Below, in pieces: positions 41,641 through 51,184 of a stretch of 64,000 nt of DNA (within the stretch, counting starts at the first letter, position 1; each line of letters begins with the position of its first letter). The position numbers and the translations under genes are program-made. The notes beneath the pieces are model-generated. The model did not search any database. It was not told where the DNA came from and saw only the letters and a program-made list of their open reading frames with translations. Source of the stretch: Clostridia bacterium (GTDB lineage: Bacteria > Bacillota > Clostridia > Christensenellales > Aristaeellaceae); NCBI GenBank assembly GCA_017447185.1, contig JAFSOC010000011.1, positions 24,850 to 88,849 of the forward strand. Reading direction: 5' to 3'.

Positions 41641-42597
41641 TCAGATCAGCGTATCCTCGTCCAGTGCCTTGGCTGTCATATTCGCGATAATCAGCAGGAT
41701 AATGGCAACCACGCTCTTGAACATACCGGCGGCAGTCGCAACGCCGATGTCCAGTTTCTCTGTGCCGTATTTCAGCACGAAGATGTCAATGGTGCTGGCC
41801 ACATCGTATACAACGCCGCGGCCCAGCAGGTACTGGATCTCGAATCCGGCTTCCATCAGATGGCCGATATTCATGATCAGAAGGATGACGAAGGTGGATT
41901 TGATACCCGGCAGCGTCACATGCAGGATCCGCTGGAAACGTCCAGCGCCGTCAATAGCCGCCGCCTCATACAGACAGGGGTCGATGGAAGTCATAGCGGA
42001 AATGTAGATGATCGTATTCCAGCCGACTTCCTTCCAGACGTTGATAACTCCGACCAGCCACCAGAAGTATTTCTTGTCGCCCAGCCAGAACACGTCTTCC
42101 TTGATCAGGCCGAGACTCCGCAAAATACCGTTCAGCGGACCGTTGGTCGCGAAAATATTCTGCGCGATACTGACAACGACGATCATGCTCAGGAAGTGCG
42201 GCAGGTACGTCACCGTCTGGACCGTGCGCTTGAAGGTTTTGCTGCGCAGTTCGTTCAGCAGAACCGCCAGCAGGATGGAAGATACCGTACCGAATACCAG
42301 GTTGATCACGCTCATGGCCAGCGTATTCCGGATACTCAGCAGGAAGTCTGTTTTAACCAGCGGATCGTTAAAGAGGAAATTGAAATTTCCGAAGCCGATC
42401 CAGGGAGCGTTCCCCGTCGCCAGCGCGTTTTTGCTCGAATAATCCTTGAACGCTTCCAGCCAGCCCCACATAGGCGCATAGTTGAAAAGCAGGACGTACA
42501 GAAGCATCGGAACAGACATCAGCATAAGCTGCCATTGGCTGCCCAACGTTTTTGAGATTTTCGATTTCCGTGGAGGCTTAACGGCCACACTGGTCAT
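41641..42597 (-). CDS. LplB-type sugar ABC transporter permease
   Basis: A 318-residue membrane permease with six predicted helices: MLMSVPMLLYVLLFNYAPMW, TVQTVTYLPHFLSMIVVVSI and the EAA coupling loop LYEAAAIDGAGRFQRILHVT that contacts the ATPase. It belongs to the LplB/YtcP pair type used for oligosaccharide uptake; the ATPase is not in the window and is probably a shared MsmK-like protein. It starts 71 bp after the binding-protein stop, past a terminator-like hairpin, so its expression should be lower than that of the binding protein. Confidence 0.93.
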   Translation of the reverse strand: MTSVAVKPPRKSKISKTLGSQWQLMLMSVPMLLYVLLFNYAPMWGWLEAFKDYSSKNALATGNAPWIGFGNFNFLFNDPLVKTDFLLSIRNTLAMSVINLVFGTVSSILLAVLLNELRSKTFKRTVQTVTYLPHFLSMIVVVSIAQNIFATNGPLNGILRSLGLIKEDVFWLGDKKYFWWLVGVINVWKEVGWNTIIYISAMTSIDPCLYEAAAIDGAGRFQRILHVTLPGIKSTFVILLIMNIGHLMEAGFEIQYLLGRGVVYDVASTIDIFVLKYGTEKLDIGVATAAGMFKSVVAIILLIIANMTAKALDEDTLI

Positions 42598-42616
42598 ACG
42601 GTGACAACTCCCTTCT

Positions 42617-42652
42617 TAAAAAAGCCCAGGGGAGAGGAATCCTCTCCCCTGG
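42617..42652 (-). terminator. strong hairpin terminator between binding protein and permease genes
   Basis: Perfect 12-bp stem CCAGGGGAGAGG / CCTCTCCCCTGG with a 3-base loop; on the reverse strand it is followed by GGGC and a six-T run. Partial read-through would give high binding protein and low permease levels. Confidence 0.88.
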
Positions 42653-42668
42653 TTGGATGGATCATGGA

Positions 42669-44390
42669 TTATTCGCCCACAACCTTCTTGACTTCTTCGA
42701 GTACAGCACCCTGCATATACTCTTCGAAAGCCTTGGCGGACGGTCCGATTTCTTCAACGAACGCATCCCACTTGGCATCGAACTCAGCGGGATCAGCCAT
42801 GATCATTTCGGGCAGCCGCTGATCCTGGACCTGCAGGAACTTGGTGTGCTCGGTGTCCACGGGATCATAGTTGATCTGCCAGGCTTCTCCGTAGGGAGCC
42901 AGCTCGATCGGCGGGTTGACGAAGTCACCGAACTTCTTGTAGCCGTAGGCGCTCAGGAATTCCTTGTCATAGTCGTTCATCAGGCCGAACAGGATTTCGG
43001 GCTGGTTGCCGGGCTCCCAGCAATTGCCGGCCTTGATGACCTGGTCGCCGATGGTGATGTCGTTCATGATGTAGCCCTGCTTCTTGGGGCTGTTGGTGAA
43101 GATACCGTCAGCCTTGTTCTCCAGCTTCCATTCGCTGTTGGACAGGTTGGCGTACTGTTCTTCGGTCATCAGCAGACGGCCGTCTTCGATGTAGTAGTCC
43201 TCGCCTTCGATACCCCAGTTGAAGAGGATCTGCCACTCGTCGCTCAGCATTTCTTCCCACATCGCAACGATGCGCTCGGGGCACTGGCAGGCAACGGAGA
43301 TACCGAAGCCGCGGCGAACGTTCGGCAGGCCGCCGTTCACATAGTGCTCTTCGATTTCAACGCCGTTGACATACTCGGGATCGTACACGAGGCCCAGGGC
43401 CGCGTAGGTGTTCTCATACATCTTGGCATCGGTCAGGGCCTGGGTGCCGCTGCCGAAGTCCCAGGTCTGGTCGAACATGCCCAGGACGATGCCGGAGGAA
43501 ATCTTCGCGATGTAGGCATCGTAGCTGTCGGTGAAGGTGCTCTGGTCGATCAGGCCCTTCTGGAATTCTTCGTTCAGCTTCTTGTAGTAAGCTTTGGCGT
43601 AGGGCTTGTCGATGAAGGTTTCGGTCTTGTAGGGAACGGAAGGATCGTTGCCGGTCACTTCGTAGTTCTGATCGGTCACGCAGATGTAGACTTCACCGTC
43701 GTTGGGGCGGCCCATCAGGTGCTGCACGGGGTTGATCAGGCAGAAATGACGCCAGTCTTCGCACAGGATGGCGAATCCGATGTAGGGGGTGCCGTTGGCA
43801 TCGGTGGGGTTGGCATCAATGAACTTCTCGATCAGGTCAAAGTACTGGTTCAGGGTCTTGATCTGGGGATAGCCGGCCCAGGCCAGAACCTGCTTCTGTA
43901 CGAAGAAGGCGGGGCCGCCGACGCTGTTGACGATCTGGTCGCCGTCAGCAAGGCCGTAGTTGGGGATGATGTACAGAACGTCGTTGCCGTCAGCATCCTT
44001 GTCGATCAGGCGGGCCTTCTGGGGCTCAATGTGCGCCCACAGGCGGGGGGTCTTCTCGGGGGATACGTAGTCCAGCAGGTTGATCATGGCGCCGCCGCTG
44101 ATAGCCAGGTCAGCACTGTTGCCGGCGCAGAACAGGTCAGCATAGTCCTTGTTCGCGATCTTCAGGCCGATGGTCTCGTCCAGGTTGCCAGCGAGATATT
44201 CAAACTCGAAGGTAACGCCGAACTTTTCTTCGATCATCTTGTAGATCTTGTTGTCTTCCTTGGGCGCATCACCGGGATCGCCAATGAAAACAGTCAGGGT
44301 AACAGGTTCCAGCGCACCTTCAGCCATCACCGCGGGAACCAGCGCCAGTACCATAGCCAGTACCAGCAGAACAGCGAGAATCTTCCTCAT
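42669..44390 (-). CDS. extracellular sugar-binding protein of ABC importer (LipO/YtcQ-like)
   Basis: A 573-residue solute-binding protein of the large cluster used with LplB/YtcP permeases. It has signal peptide MRKILAVLLVLAMVLALVPA with cleavage after VMA, then TVFIGDPGDAP, NKIYKMIEEKFGVTFEF and many aromatic residues. There is no lipobox cysteine, so it is released or held by another means. Likely ligand is an oligosaccharide. GGAGGAG lies just before the ATG. First gene of the operon binding protein - LplB - extended YtcP - membrane protein. Confidence 0.92.
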   Translation of the reverse strand: MRKILAVLLVLAMVLALVPAVMAEGALEPVTLTVFIGDPGDAPKEDNKIYKMIEEKFGVTFEFEYLAGNLDETIGLKIANKDYADLFCAGNSADLAISGGAMINLLDYVSPEKTPRLWAHIEPQKARLIDKDADGNDVLYIIPNYGLADGDQIVNSVGGPAFFVQKQVLAWAGYPQIKTLNQYFDLIEKFIDANPTDANGTPYIGFAILCEDWRHFCLINPVQHLMGRPNDGEVYICVTDQNYEVTGNDPSVPYKTETFIDKPYAKAYYKKLNEEFQKGLIDQSTFTDSYDAYIAKISSGIVLGMFDQTWDFGSGTQALTDAKMYENTYAALGLVYDPEYVNGVEIEEHYVNGGLPNVRRGFGISVACQCPERIVAMWEEMLSDEWQILFNWGIEGEDYYIEDGRLLMTEEQYANLSNSEWKLENKADGIFTNSPKKQGYIMNDITIGDQVIKAGNCWEPGNQPEILFGLMNDYDKEFLSAYGYKKFGDFVNPPIELAPYGEAWQINYDPVDTEHTKFLQVQDQRLPEMIMADPAEFDAKWDAFVEEIGPSAKAFEEYMQGAVLEEVKKVVGE

Positions 44391-45065
44391 GGTTTTCTCC
44401 TCCGTTTTGTTGTATTTGGCACAACAGTGCCCTTTGCACACATTATGCTCAAAATGTACGTACTTCAGCAATGGCACATTCGGTCATGTTTGCTCACCGT
44501 TTGCTGTCTTTTTTCTCATATATTGCTCTTTTTCGTGCAAACGTTTGCGCGTACTGCTTGATTGTTGCTTTCCGCCATCCCTTTTAATTTCAACATTTGT
44601 GTGCGTTTTTCCTTCTTTTCTGCTCAATATTTGCTCAGCAAAAAGTGATATGTTTCTCAAAAATCGTCACACCGCAAGAAACGATCACGATTTTGAAGAG
44701 ACTCTGTATTTGTTGTTCTGCTTATATTCTTCCCCATCATGTTGGGGTCTGGTTCTTTCCGGCAGGTCTGAACAGTTACATGGTTGACTAAAAAGACAGA
44801 TTATTGGCGTATCTTTACATTGCTTTCTTGAAACGGACGTTACGTACACATAATTATATAGAGGAAGAAAAACGATTTTTTCTTCCCTGATCTGCCACGC
44901 CAAACAGACGAACTTGTTCGTACTTAACTGGTTCAAGGTTTGTAAGGTTAAAATTGTGCTATCAAAAGTGAACATCTTCCTATTGAAGAAATGTACTTTT
45001 TGACGTAAAAAGAGTACAGAAAGAGCATCCCGTGCATCGGATGCCAAAAAAAGGAGGAACCTGGT
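44391..45065. promoter_or_regulatory. 675-bp AT-rich regulatory region between divergent importers
   Basis: No gene is supported here. Contents: four TGCTCA hexamers (44446, 44491, 44621, 44632); the 12-bp palindrome GCAAACGTTTGC (44537-44548), typical of LacI/CcpA-type operators; a perfect 10-bp stem GGAAGAAAAA / TTTTTCTTCC (44863-44886) with 4-base loop; an imperfect inverted repeat TGTACTTTTT / AAAAAGAGTACA (44992-45018); and a GCATCC/GGATGC hairpin (45025-45042) close to the AAAGGAGG of the forward binding protein. Both importers are probably controlled from here. Confidence 0.6.
44442..44471 (-). promoter_or_regulatory. promoter of the reverse-strand importer operon
   Basis: Reverse strand TTGCTG (44471-44466), 18 bp, CATAAT (44447-44442), about 50 bp before the start codon. 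One TGCTCA copy overlaps the -10. Confidence 0.55.
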
Positions 45066-46688
45066 ATGAAGAAACTGTCTGCCTTTTTGGCCCTGGTCCT
45101 GGCAGTCTGCCTGCTGGCAACCTGCTGCCTGGCCGAAGCGGGAACGGAGAAGTATGCTGAGCCCGTCGAAGTGCACTTCGTAAGAAGCACGGACGATACG
45201 CTGGACACCAACTTCTTCGCGAATTTCCCGGACAAAACCATGGAGGACAACCTCTGGTGCGATCTTTACAGAGATCAGCTGAACATCATCGTCAAGTATG
45301 ACTGGATCGTCAAGAGCGGCGACGAGTATGACACCAAACTGAATACCGCCATCGCTGTCGGCGACATTCCGGAGTTTGTGAACGTCAGCACCCTGCAGCT
45401 GAGCCAGCTGGTGGAAGCCGACGCTATCATGCCCCTGGAAGACATTTATGCGCAGTATGCAACCCCCTTCACCCGTGAAATCCTGGAATCCGACGGTCTG
45501 TCCCCCTTCCAGGCTGCCACAATCAACGGCCATCTCTACGGTCTGCCCAATGTGGACAGCTCCCTGATGATCGCTGACCTGCTGTGGATCCGTACCGACT
45601 GGCTGAAGAAGCTGAACCTGGAAGTTCCGCAGACCATCGAAGATGTGATCGCGGTCGCGAAAGCCTTCTCTGAAGCGGACTTCGACGGCAACGGTGAAAA
45701 AGACACCATCATCGGTATTGCCAAGGATCTGTGGAGCCAGATGTTCAGCCTGCGCGGCTTCTTCAACGGCTTTGAATCCTATCCGGGAATCTGGGTTGAA
45801 GATGAGAACGGCAAGCTGGTTTACGGTTCCACCCTGCCCGGCACCAAGGAAGCCCTGAAGACCCTGAACGAACTCTACACCGAAAGCCTGATCGACAAGG
45901 AATTCGGCGTCAAAGACGGCGGCAAGGTTGCTGAAGCGACCACCACAGGTAAGTGCGGTCTGTTCTACGGCGCACAGTGGAACTCCATCTACCCGCTGCA
46001 GAGCTGCGTGAACCAGGACAAGGAAGCCCAGTGGCAGGCCTTCTCCATCGTTCCCGCCAGCGGCAAGGTCATCAAGGCCCAGACTGATGTTGGCACCCTG
46101 AGCTGGACCGTCGTCCGCAAGGATGTCGAACATCCCGAAGCTGTCATGAAAATGTTCAACCTCTTCATCGACAAGAACTGGGGCCCCGACAACGAGAACG
46201 GCATCTACTACGCTCCGCTGGATTCCGAATCCATCTGGAAGCTGAGCCCCGTGGTACCCACCAATCCGCATAAGAATGACGGCGCGTTCCTCGATCTTGA
46301 GCAGTACCGTAAGGACGGCGATGAGAGCAAGGTCAAGGGTGAAGCCCTGAGCATCCTGAAGAAGCTGCAAGCCTTTGAATCCGGCAGCGAAGATGGATTC
46401 GCCCTGTGGGGCTGGGAGCGTATCTATGGCGCAGAAGGCGCGTATGGCGTGCTGATTGACTACTTCAACAAGAAGATGACCCAGGACAACATGTTCGTCG
46501 GCGCTCCGACCGAAACCATGGTCAGCAAGATGAGCACCCTGACCGACCTGCAGGATGAAATCTTCATCAAGATCATCATGGGTGAAGAACCCATTGATGC
46601 CTTCGATAAGTTCGTTGAAGACTTCAACACCCTCGGCGGCGCGGCCATCACCGAAGAAGTCAATGCCTGGTATGATTCCGTAAAGTAA
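45066..46688 (+). CDS. extracellular sugar-binding protein of second ABC importer
   Basis: A 540-residue binding protein. The signal region is MKKLSAFLALVLAVCLLATC, and a CCLAEAG follows, so the exact cleavage type (signal peptidase I after LAEA, or a weak lipobox) is open. The body shows an LYRDQLNIIVKYDWIVKSGD segment, DIPEFVNVSTLQLSQLVEAD, a calcium-like loop DFDGNGEKDTIIG, and a large aromatic C-terminal half, all seen in YtcQ/LipO proteins. It should feed oligosaccharide to the two permeases encoded next. AAAGGAGG precedes the ATG. Sequence is only distantly related to the binding protein at 42669. Confidence 0.92.
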   Translation: MKKLSAFLALVLAVCLLATCCLAEAGTEKYAEPVEVHFVRSTDDTLDTNFFANFPDKTMEDNLWCDLYRDQLNIIVKYDWIVKSGDEYDTKLNTAIAVGDIPEFVNVSTLQLSQLVEADAIMPLEDIYAQYATPFTREILESDGLSPFQAATINGHLYGLPNVDSSLMIADLLWIRTDWLKKLNLEVPQTIEDVIAVAKAFSEADFDGNGEKDTIIGIAKDLWSQMFSLRGFFNGFESYPGIWVEDENGKLVYGSTLPGTKEALKTLNELYTESLIDKEFGVKDGGKVAEATTTGKCGLFYGAQWNSIYPLQSCVNQDKEAQWQAFSIVPASGKVIKAQTDVGTLSWTVVRKDVEHPEAVMKMFNLFIDKNWGPDNENGIYYAPLDSESIWKLSPVVPTNPHKNDGAFLDLEQYRKDGDESKVKGEALSILKKLQAFESGSEDGFALWGWERIYGAEGAYGVLIDYFNKKMTQDNMFVGAPTETMVSKMSTLTDLQDEIFIKIIMGEEPIDAFDKFVEDFNTLGGAAITEEVNAWYDSVK

Positions 46689-46708
46689 TCTGACGGAACA
46701 ATATTTCC

Positions 46709-46740
46709 GGGGGACTGGTGCAAACCATCAGTCCCCCTTT
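46709..46740 (+). terminator. hairpin between binding protein and permease genes
   Basis: GGGGGACTG / CAGTCCCCC stem, extendable to about 12 bp with one wobble pair, followed by TTT. Same position as the hairpin in the divergent operon (42617-42652). Confidence 0.7.
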
Positions 46741-46762
46741 CCGACAAAAAAGGGGAATGCCG

Positions 46763-47695
46763 ATGCAAAGAGCTGTTAAAGCGCCCAGCCTGCGTTCGCG
46801 GGGTCGTTTCAGAAAGGAACTCCCGTTTCACCTGATGCTGCTGCCGGGCGTCATTATCGTTTTTATCTATATGTATATTCCGCTGAGCGGACTGATTATC
46901 GCGTTCCAGAAATTTGTTCCGGCGAAGGGACTGTTCGGCAACCAGAAATGGATCGGCTGGGACAACTTCATCTATCTGTACAATCTTCCCGGGGCCATCT
47001 CTGCATTGCGGAATACCGTGATCATCGCATTCTTCAAGATTGTCCTGCACCTGGTTATTCCGATCACGATTTCCATTTTGCTCAACGAAATCCGCTGCAC
47101 CTGGTTCCGCAGGACTGCGCAGACACTGATTTACCTGCCACACTTCCTGAGCTGGATCATCCTGGGCGGTATCCTGATCGATATCCTGTCACCCAGCGAC
47201 GGTATTGTGAACAAGGTTCTTGGTCTCTTCGGCGCAGAACCGATCTTCTTCCTTGGCAGCAACGATTATTTCCGCGGTACGCTGATTACCACGGATGTCT
47301 GGAAAGAATTCGGTTTTAATACAATTATTTACCTGGCCGCCATTACCAATATCGACCCGAATCAGTACGAAGCCGCGACCATCGACGGCGCGAACCGCTT
47401 CCAGAGAATGCGGTATATCACTCTGCCGAATATGCGGATGATTATTGTACTGATGATGGTGCTGAGTCTTGGCAACGTACTGAATGCCGGCTTCGACCAG
47501 GTCTACAATCTCTACAGCAAACAGGTGTATTCCACGGGCGATATCCTGGACACCTTCATCTACCGGATCGGTTTGCTGGATGCGCAGTTCGGCGTAGCCA
47601 CAGCCATGGGTATGTTCAAGTCCGTTGTTTCCACTGTTTTCATTTCCATCAGCTACTTCTGCGCATATAAATTTGCGGATTACAGAATCTTCTGA
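46763..47695 (+). CDS. LplB-type sugar ABC transporter permease
   Basis: A 310-residue permease with six helices: FHLMLLPGVIIVFIYMYIPL, TLIYLPHFLSWIILGGILID and the EAA loop QYEAATIDGANRFQRMRYIT. Partner of the YtcP-type permease that starts 14 bp after its stop. Of two in-frame ATGs (46757, 46763) the second has the better 7-bp spacing from AGGGG. It imports an oligosaccharide or similar ligand with a shared ATPase not encoded here. Confidence 0.93.
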   Translation: MQRAVKAPSLRSRGRFRKELPFHLMLLPGVIIVFIYMYIPLSGLIIAFQKFVPAKGLFGNQKWIGWDNFIYLYNLPGAISALRNTVIIAFFKIVLHLVIPITISILLNEIRCTWFRRTAQTLIYLPHFLSWIILGGILIDILSPSDGIVNKVLGLFGAEPIFFLGSNDYFRGTLITTDVWKEFGFNTIIYLAAITNIDPNQYEAATIDGANRFQRMRYITLPNMRMIIVLMMVLSLGNVLNAGFDQVYNLYSKQVYSTGDILDTFIYRIGLLDAQFGVATAMGMFKSVVSTVFISISYFCAYKFADYRIF

Positions 47696-47709
47696 AAGGA
47701 GGGAGCAAA

Positions 47710-48594
47710 ATGGTTGAATCGAAACATTGGTCAAGCCGTCTTTTCACTGTGCTGAACTATTTCATCATCGGCCTGCTCGCGCTCAGCTGTCTGATCCCTC
47801 TGATTCATGTGTTCGCAATTTCCCTGTCTTCCTCCTCTGCAGCAACCGGCGGCCTGGTCACCCTGTGGCCTGTGGATTTCACTTTTGAATCCTACCTTTA
47901 TGTTGCGCGCCGCGCCGCATTCTGGAAGGCGATGGGTATCAGTGTGCTGCGTGTGCTGATCGGTGTCGGACTGAACATGTTCTTCTGCATCCTGTGCGCT
48001 TATCCGCTGAGCAAGGAAAAGGATCAGTTCCGTCACCGGACACTGTATTCCTGGTATTTCTTCCTGACGATGCTGGTTTCCGGCGGCCTGATTCCCCTGT
48101 ACATGGTGGTGCGGATGACCGGCCTGATGGGCACCTTCTGGGCGCTGGTCATTCCCGGAGCTGTTCCGGTATACAATATTATCCTGTTGCTGAACTTCTT
48201 CCGCCAGACGCCCCGCGAATTGGAGGATGCCGCCATCATCGACGGTGCCAGCCAGTGGCGGATTATGTGGCAGGTCTATGTGCCAACCTCCACCGCGGCA
48301 CTGGCCACCGTGGCCCTGCTGTCCACCGTGTATCATTGGAATGAATGGTTCAACGGCATCCTCTACAGTGCCACACCGGACCAGTATCCGCTGCAGAGCT
48401 ATCTGCGCACCATCGTCATCGACATGAAGCTGACAAACATGGGCGCCAATGACTGGCAGGCACTGGTGGTGGTTTCCGACAAGACTGCCAAGTGCGCGCA
48501 GATCTTCCTGGCTTCCCTGCCGATTCTGCTTGTCTATCCGTTCCTGCAGCGTTATTTCGTCAAGGGCATGGTACTGGGAAGCGTCAAGGGCTGA
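47710..48594 (+). CDS. YtcP-type sugar ABC transporter permease
   Basis: A 294-residue permease of ordinary length, in contrast to the extended one at 39568. Helices begin at LNYFIIGLLALSCLIPLIHV; the EAA loop is LEDAAIIDGASQWRIMWQVY and the C-terminus YFVKGMVLGSVKG is the family hallmark. It completes the second importer. GAAAGGAGGGAGC precedes the ATG. The sensor kinase gene follows after 95 bp. Confidence 0.93.
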   Translation: MVESKHWSSRLFTVLNYFIIGLLALSCLIPLIHVFAISLSSSSAATGGLVTLWPVDFTFESYLYVARRAAFWKAMGISVLRVLIGVGLNMFFCILCAYPLSKEKDQFRHRTLYSWYFFLTMLVSGGLIPLYMVVRMTGLMGTFWALVIPGAVPVYNIILLLNFFRQTPRELEDAAIIDGASQWRIMWQVYVPTSTAALATVALLSTVYHWNEWFNGILYSATPDQYPLQSYLRTIVIDMKLTNMGANDWQALVVVSDKTAKCAQIFLASLPILLVYPFLQRYFVKGMVLGSVKG

Positions 48595-48689
48595 GCAGCC
48601 TTGCAAATCCTGTTTCACTGTTGTAAACTGCCGGTATGAGACATCGTTTCATACCGGTTTCCTTATGAAGAAAGAAAAGAGGCCTTCCT

Positions 48690-50399
48690 GTGTCAAAGAA
48701 AACCAGAACCCGTGTCCATGGCGCCAGCCTGCCGGAACCCCGGTCGCTGAGCCTGAAGCGGTCCGTTTTTTTTCGGATGCTGCTGATCACGCTGGCCGCG
48801 GTACTGGTCTTTTATTTTATGGGTCTGACCATCAACCAGATCGGAATCCGGAATGTACGCAGGGATATGCAAACCGCGCTGCAGACAGGTACGGAATACG
48901 CTGCCAGCCAGCTGAATCAGGAAATCGAAAAGCTCAAATTCTTTATGCTGGAGATGCTGTCAGACAAGCAACTGCTCCGTTTCGCAATTTCCCATGAAAT
49001 CCTGACCGACTGGGAGCGCGTCTCCTATATCCGGACGCTGTCCTCTCAGGAGTATCAGATCAAGCGTTCCTCTTCCCTGCTGAATACCGCCATGCTCATG
49101 TTCCCGGCTATCGGAAAAGCCATCACCACAGAACAGCAGACCCAGTATGTGGACCTGGACATGGAGCTCTGGCAGATCCTGCTCCCCCGGACAGAGCGCG
49201 GAAAAGTCTGCATGACAGAATGGAACGGTCAACTCTGGCTGGTACTGCCTCGGTTTGATGGCAACAAGCCGATGTTTATGATCGCTTTTTCCATCACATC
49301 AGAAGCGCTCTCTGCCCGGCTTGCGGAACTGACAAATGACCAGATGCGGAATCTCCTGTTGATGCGTGAAGACGGTTCCGTTCTGACCTCCTGCGGCATC
49401 CTGCCTTCCGGGGAAGCAACAATCCGGAACCTGCTGGAATCTGAGGCAGTGCCTGTATCCTATTCCCTTACGCTGACCGGCCGGACCACTGTGAATGATG
49501 CTCTGGCGCCTTTTGTGCTCTATCGGACCATCCTGTGGGTCCTCACCGTTCTGGCATTGGTTCTGCTGATTGCCTACCTATTCCTTTACCGCCGCCTGAT
49601 TCTCCGTCCGATCAATGAGCTGGTCCGTTCCATGCAGCACGTGGAACAGGACACACGGTACCGGATTGAATCCTCCGGGAATTCAGACTACGACGATATT
49701 TACGCCCAGTTCAACCAGATGGTGGATCATATCGAGCACCTGGGCGCTCAGCTGTATGAAGAAAAATACAGAGCGCAGAAAGCGGAGCTCAAACAGCTGC
49801 AGATGCAGATCGACCCGCATTTCCTGTATAATACGCTGTATATGATTTACCGAATTGCCCAAAGTGAGGGAAACCACAGCATTGCAAACCTGAGCCTGAA
49901 CCTGAGCAATTACTACCGGTACATCACAAAGATGCCGGAACAGATTGTTCCACTTCGGGATGAAATCCGGCATGTGACTAATTACCTGGAAATCCAGCGC
50001 ATCCGGTTTGAGCCGAGAATCCGGGTGGAAATTGATACTTTACCGGAAGAAATCGCCATGGAAATGATCCCGTCCCTGATTATCCAGCCTATAGTGGAAA
50101 ACGCATTCCAGCACGGTGTCAAAGACCTGGAGAAGGACGGGCTCGTCCGCCTGCGGTATGAGCTGGAAAAAGACAGTTTTCGTGTGATCGTTTCCGATAA
50201 CAGCGGCAAAATGGATGAAGAAAGCGTCCGGAATCTGTGGAATCACGTGACGGATCCGGAAAGTCCGGATTCCAGTGCCCTGTGCAATCTGTACCGCCGG
50301 CTGAAACTGTATGAGAACAGCGGAAATGAACTGGAACTGAGATGTGTGGACAGGGGTCTGACCGCCGTGCTGACCTTCCGCAGGAAAGGAGAAGAATGA
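48690..50399 (+). CDS. YesM-type sensor histidine kinase, GTG start
   Basis: A 569-residue membrane kinase: helix at about 28-48, extracellular sensor (about 50-270), helix at about 275-297, HAMP, then a His_kinase domain with the phospho-acceptor in QIDPHFLYNTLYMI (H377) and an HATPase domain (N-box NAFQHGVKD; the glycine box is loose). YesM kinases sense extracellular sugars or the loaded binding protein and phosphorylate a YesN-type regulator. GTG at 48690 is 7 bp after AAGAGG. The response regulator overlaps its stop. Placement after the importer suggests it controls these operons. Confidence 0.93.
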   Translation: MSKKTRTRVHGASLPEPRSLSLKRSVFFRMLLITLAAVLVFYFMGLTINQIGIRNVRRDMQTALQTGTEYAASQLNQEIEKLKFFMLEMLSDKQLLRFAISHEILTDWERVSYIRTLSSQEYQIKRSSSLLNTAMLMFPAIGKAITTEQQTQYVDLDMELWQILLPRTERGKVCMTEWNGQLWLVLPRFDGNKPMFMIAFSITSEALSARLAELTNDQMRNLLLMREDGSVLTSCGILPSGEATIRNLLESEAVPVSYSLTLTGRTTVNDALAPFVLYRTILWVLTVLALVLLIAYLFLYRRLILRPINELVRSMQHVEQDTRYRIESSGNSDYDDIYAQFNQMVDHIEHLGAQLYEEKYRAQKAELKQLQMQIDPHFLYNTLYMIYRIAQSEGNHSIANLSLNLSNYYRYITKMPEQIVPLRDEIRHVTNYLEIQRIRFEPRIRVEIDTLPEEIAMEMIPSLIIQPIVENAFQHGVKDLEKDGLVRLRYELEKDSFRVIVSDNSGKMDEESVRNLWNHVTDPESPDSSALCNLYRRLKLYENSGNELELRCVDRGLTAVLTFRRKGEE

Positions 50400-51136
50400 T
50401 GCGGACACTGCTGATCGTGGATGATGAACTGCTGATCGCCGACGGGCTCTGCGAACTGCTTGCCCGTTCCTTCAGCGGCCGCCTGAATGTCCTGTGCCGC
50501 TACTCCGCGGCCGCAGCCCTTCAGGTGGCGCAGGCGCAGCCCGTGGATATCCTTCTGACAGATATCAACATGCCCAATGTCTCCGGCCTGGAACTGCACC
50601 GTTCCATGCAGGCACTCCACCCTTCCTGCCTGGTCATATATCTGACCGGCTACTCCGATTTTGAATACGCTCGCACAGCGTTGGACCAGCATGCCTACGC
50701 CTATATCCTGAAGGGCGAAGGGGATGACGTTGTCATCAGCATCGTAGAGCAGGCATTGAGCCAGCTGTCCGGGCCGGAACCGGAAATCGGTTCGGACAGC
50801 GAGACTGAAGATGACGGAAAGGACCGGATCCGGTTCCTGCAGGACTATATCCGGAATCACCTGAATGAAGACCTTTCCCTGAACCGTCTGGCGGAGTTTT
50901 CCCACCTGCATCCGGTATATCTGAGCCGGGTGTTCAAGGAGATCACCGGAATAACAGTCGGTGATTTTATCAACCGGACCCGCCTGGAAAAAGTGGAAAG
51001 CCTTCTGAAAACCAGCAGGCTGACCGTTCTGGAAATCTCCCGTAAGCTGGGATTCGCGACAGACAATTATTTCTGCCGCTGGTTCAGGAAACAGACGGGC
51101 ATGAGCCCGCATCAGTACCGGGAAAAGAACCGGTAA
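50399..51136 (+). CDS. YesN-type response regulator with AraC output
   Basis: A 245-residue regulator: receiver domain (about 1-120; acidic pair D8/D9, phospho-acceptor D55 in ILLTDINMP, lysine K105), an acidic linker (GSDSETEDDGKD), and an AraC-type DNA-binding domain (LNRLAEFSHLHPVYLSRVFK, then LEISRKLGFATDNYFCRWFR and SPHQYR). It is the partner of the kinase just upstream. Two adjacent ATGs at 50396 and 50399 are possible; the second has 7-bp spacing from AAAGGAG, the first overlaps the kinase stop as ATGA. It probably activates the neighbouring importer genes. Confidence 0.93.
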   Translation: MRTLLIVDDELLIADGLCELLARSFSGRLNVLCRYSAAAALQVAQAQPVDILLTDINMPNVSGLELHRSMQALHPSCLVIYLTGYSDFEYARTALDQHAYAYILKGEGDDVVISIVEQALSQLSGPEPEIGSDSETEDDGKDRIRFLQDYIRNHLNEDLSLNRLAEFSHLHPVYLSRVFKEITGITVGDFINRTRLEKVESLLKTSRLTVLEISRKLGFATDNYFCRWFRKQTGMSPHQYREKNR

Positions 51137-51144
51137 ATCAAAAA

Positions 51145-51178
51145 AAGGCATCAGCGCGTTTGCTGATGCCTTGTGTTT
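51145..51178 (+). terminator. intrinsic terminator after the two-component genes
   Basis: 11-bp stem AAGGCATCAGC / GCTGATGCCTT with a 6-base loop and a following GTGTTTT; the A run before it also serves the reverse direction. Confidence 0.85.
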
Positions 51179-51184
51179 TCCTGC

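Noticed and set aside
44597-44791. Cysteine-rich 64-codon frame in the region between the importers
   Set aside because: No ribosome site, lies in AT-rich regulatory DNA, composition random.
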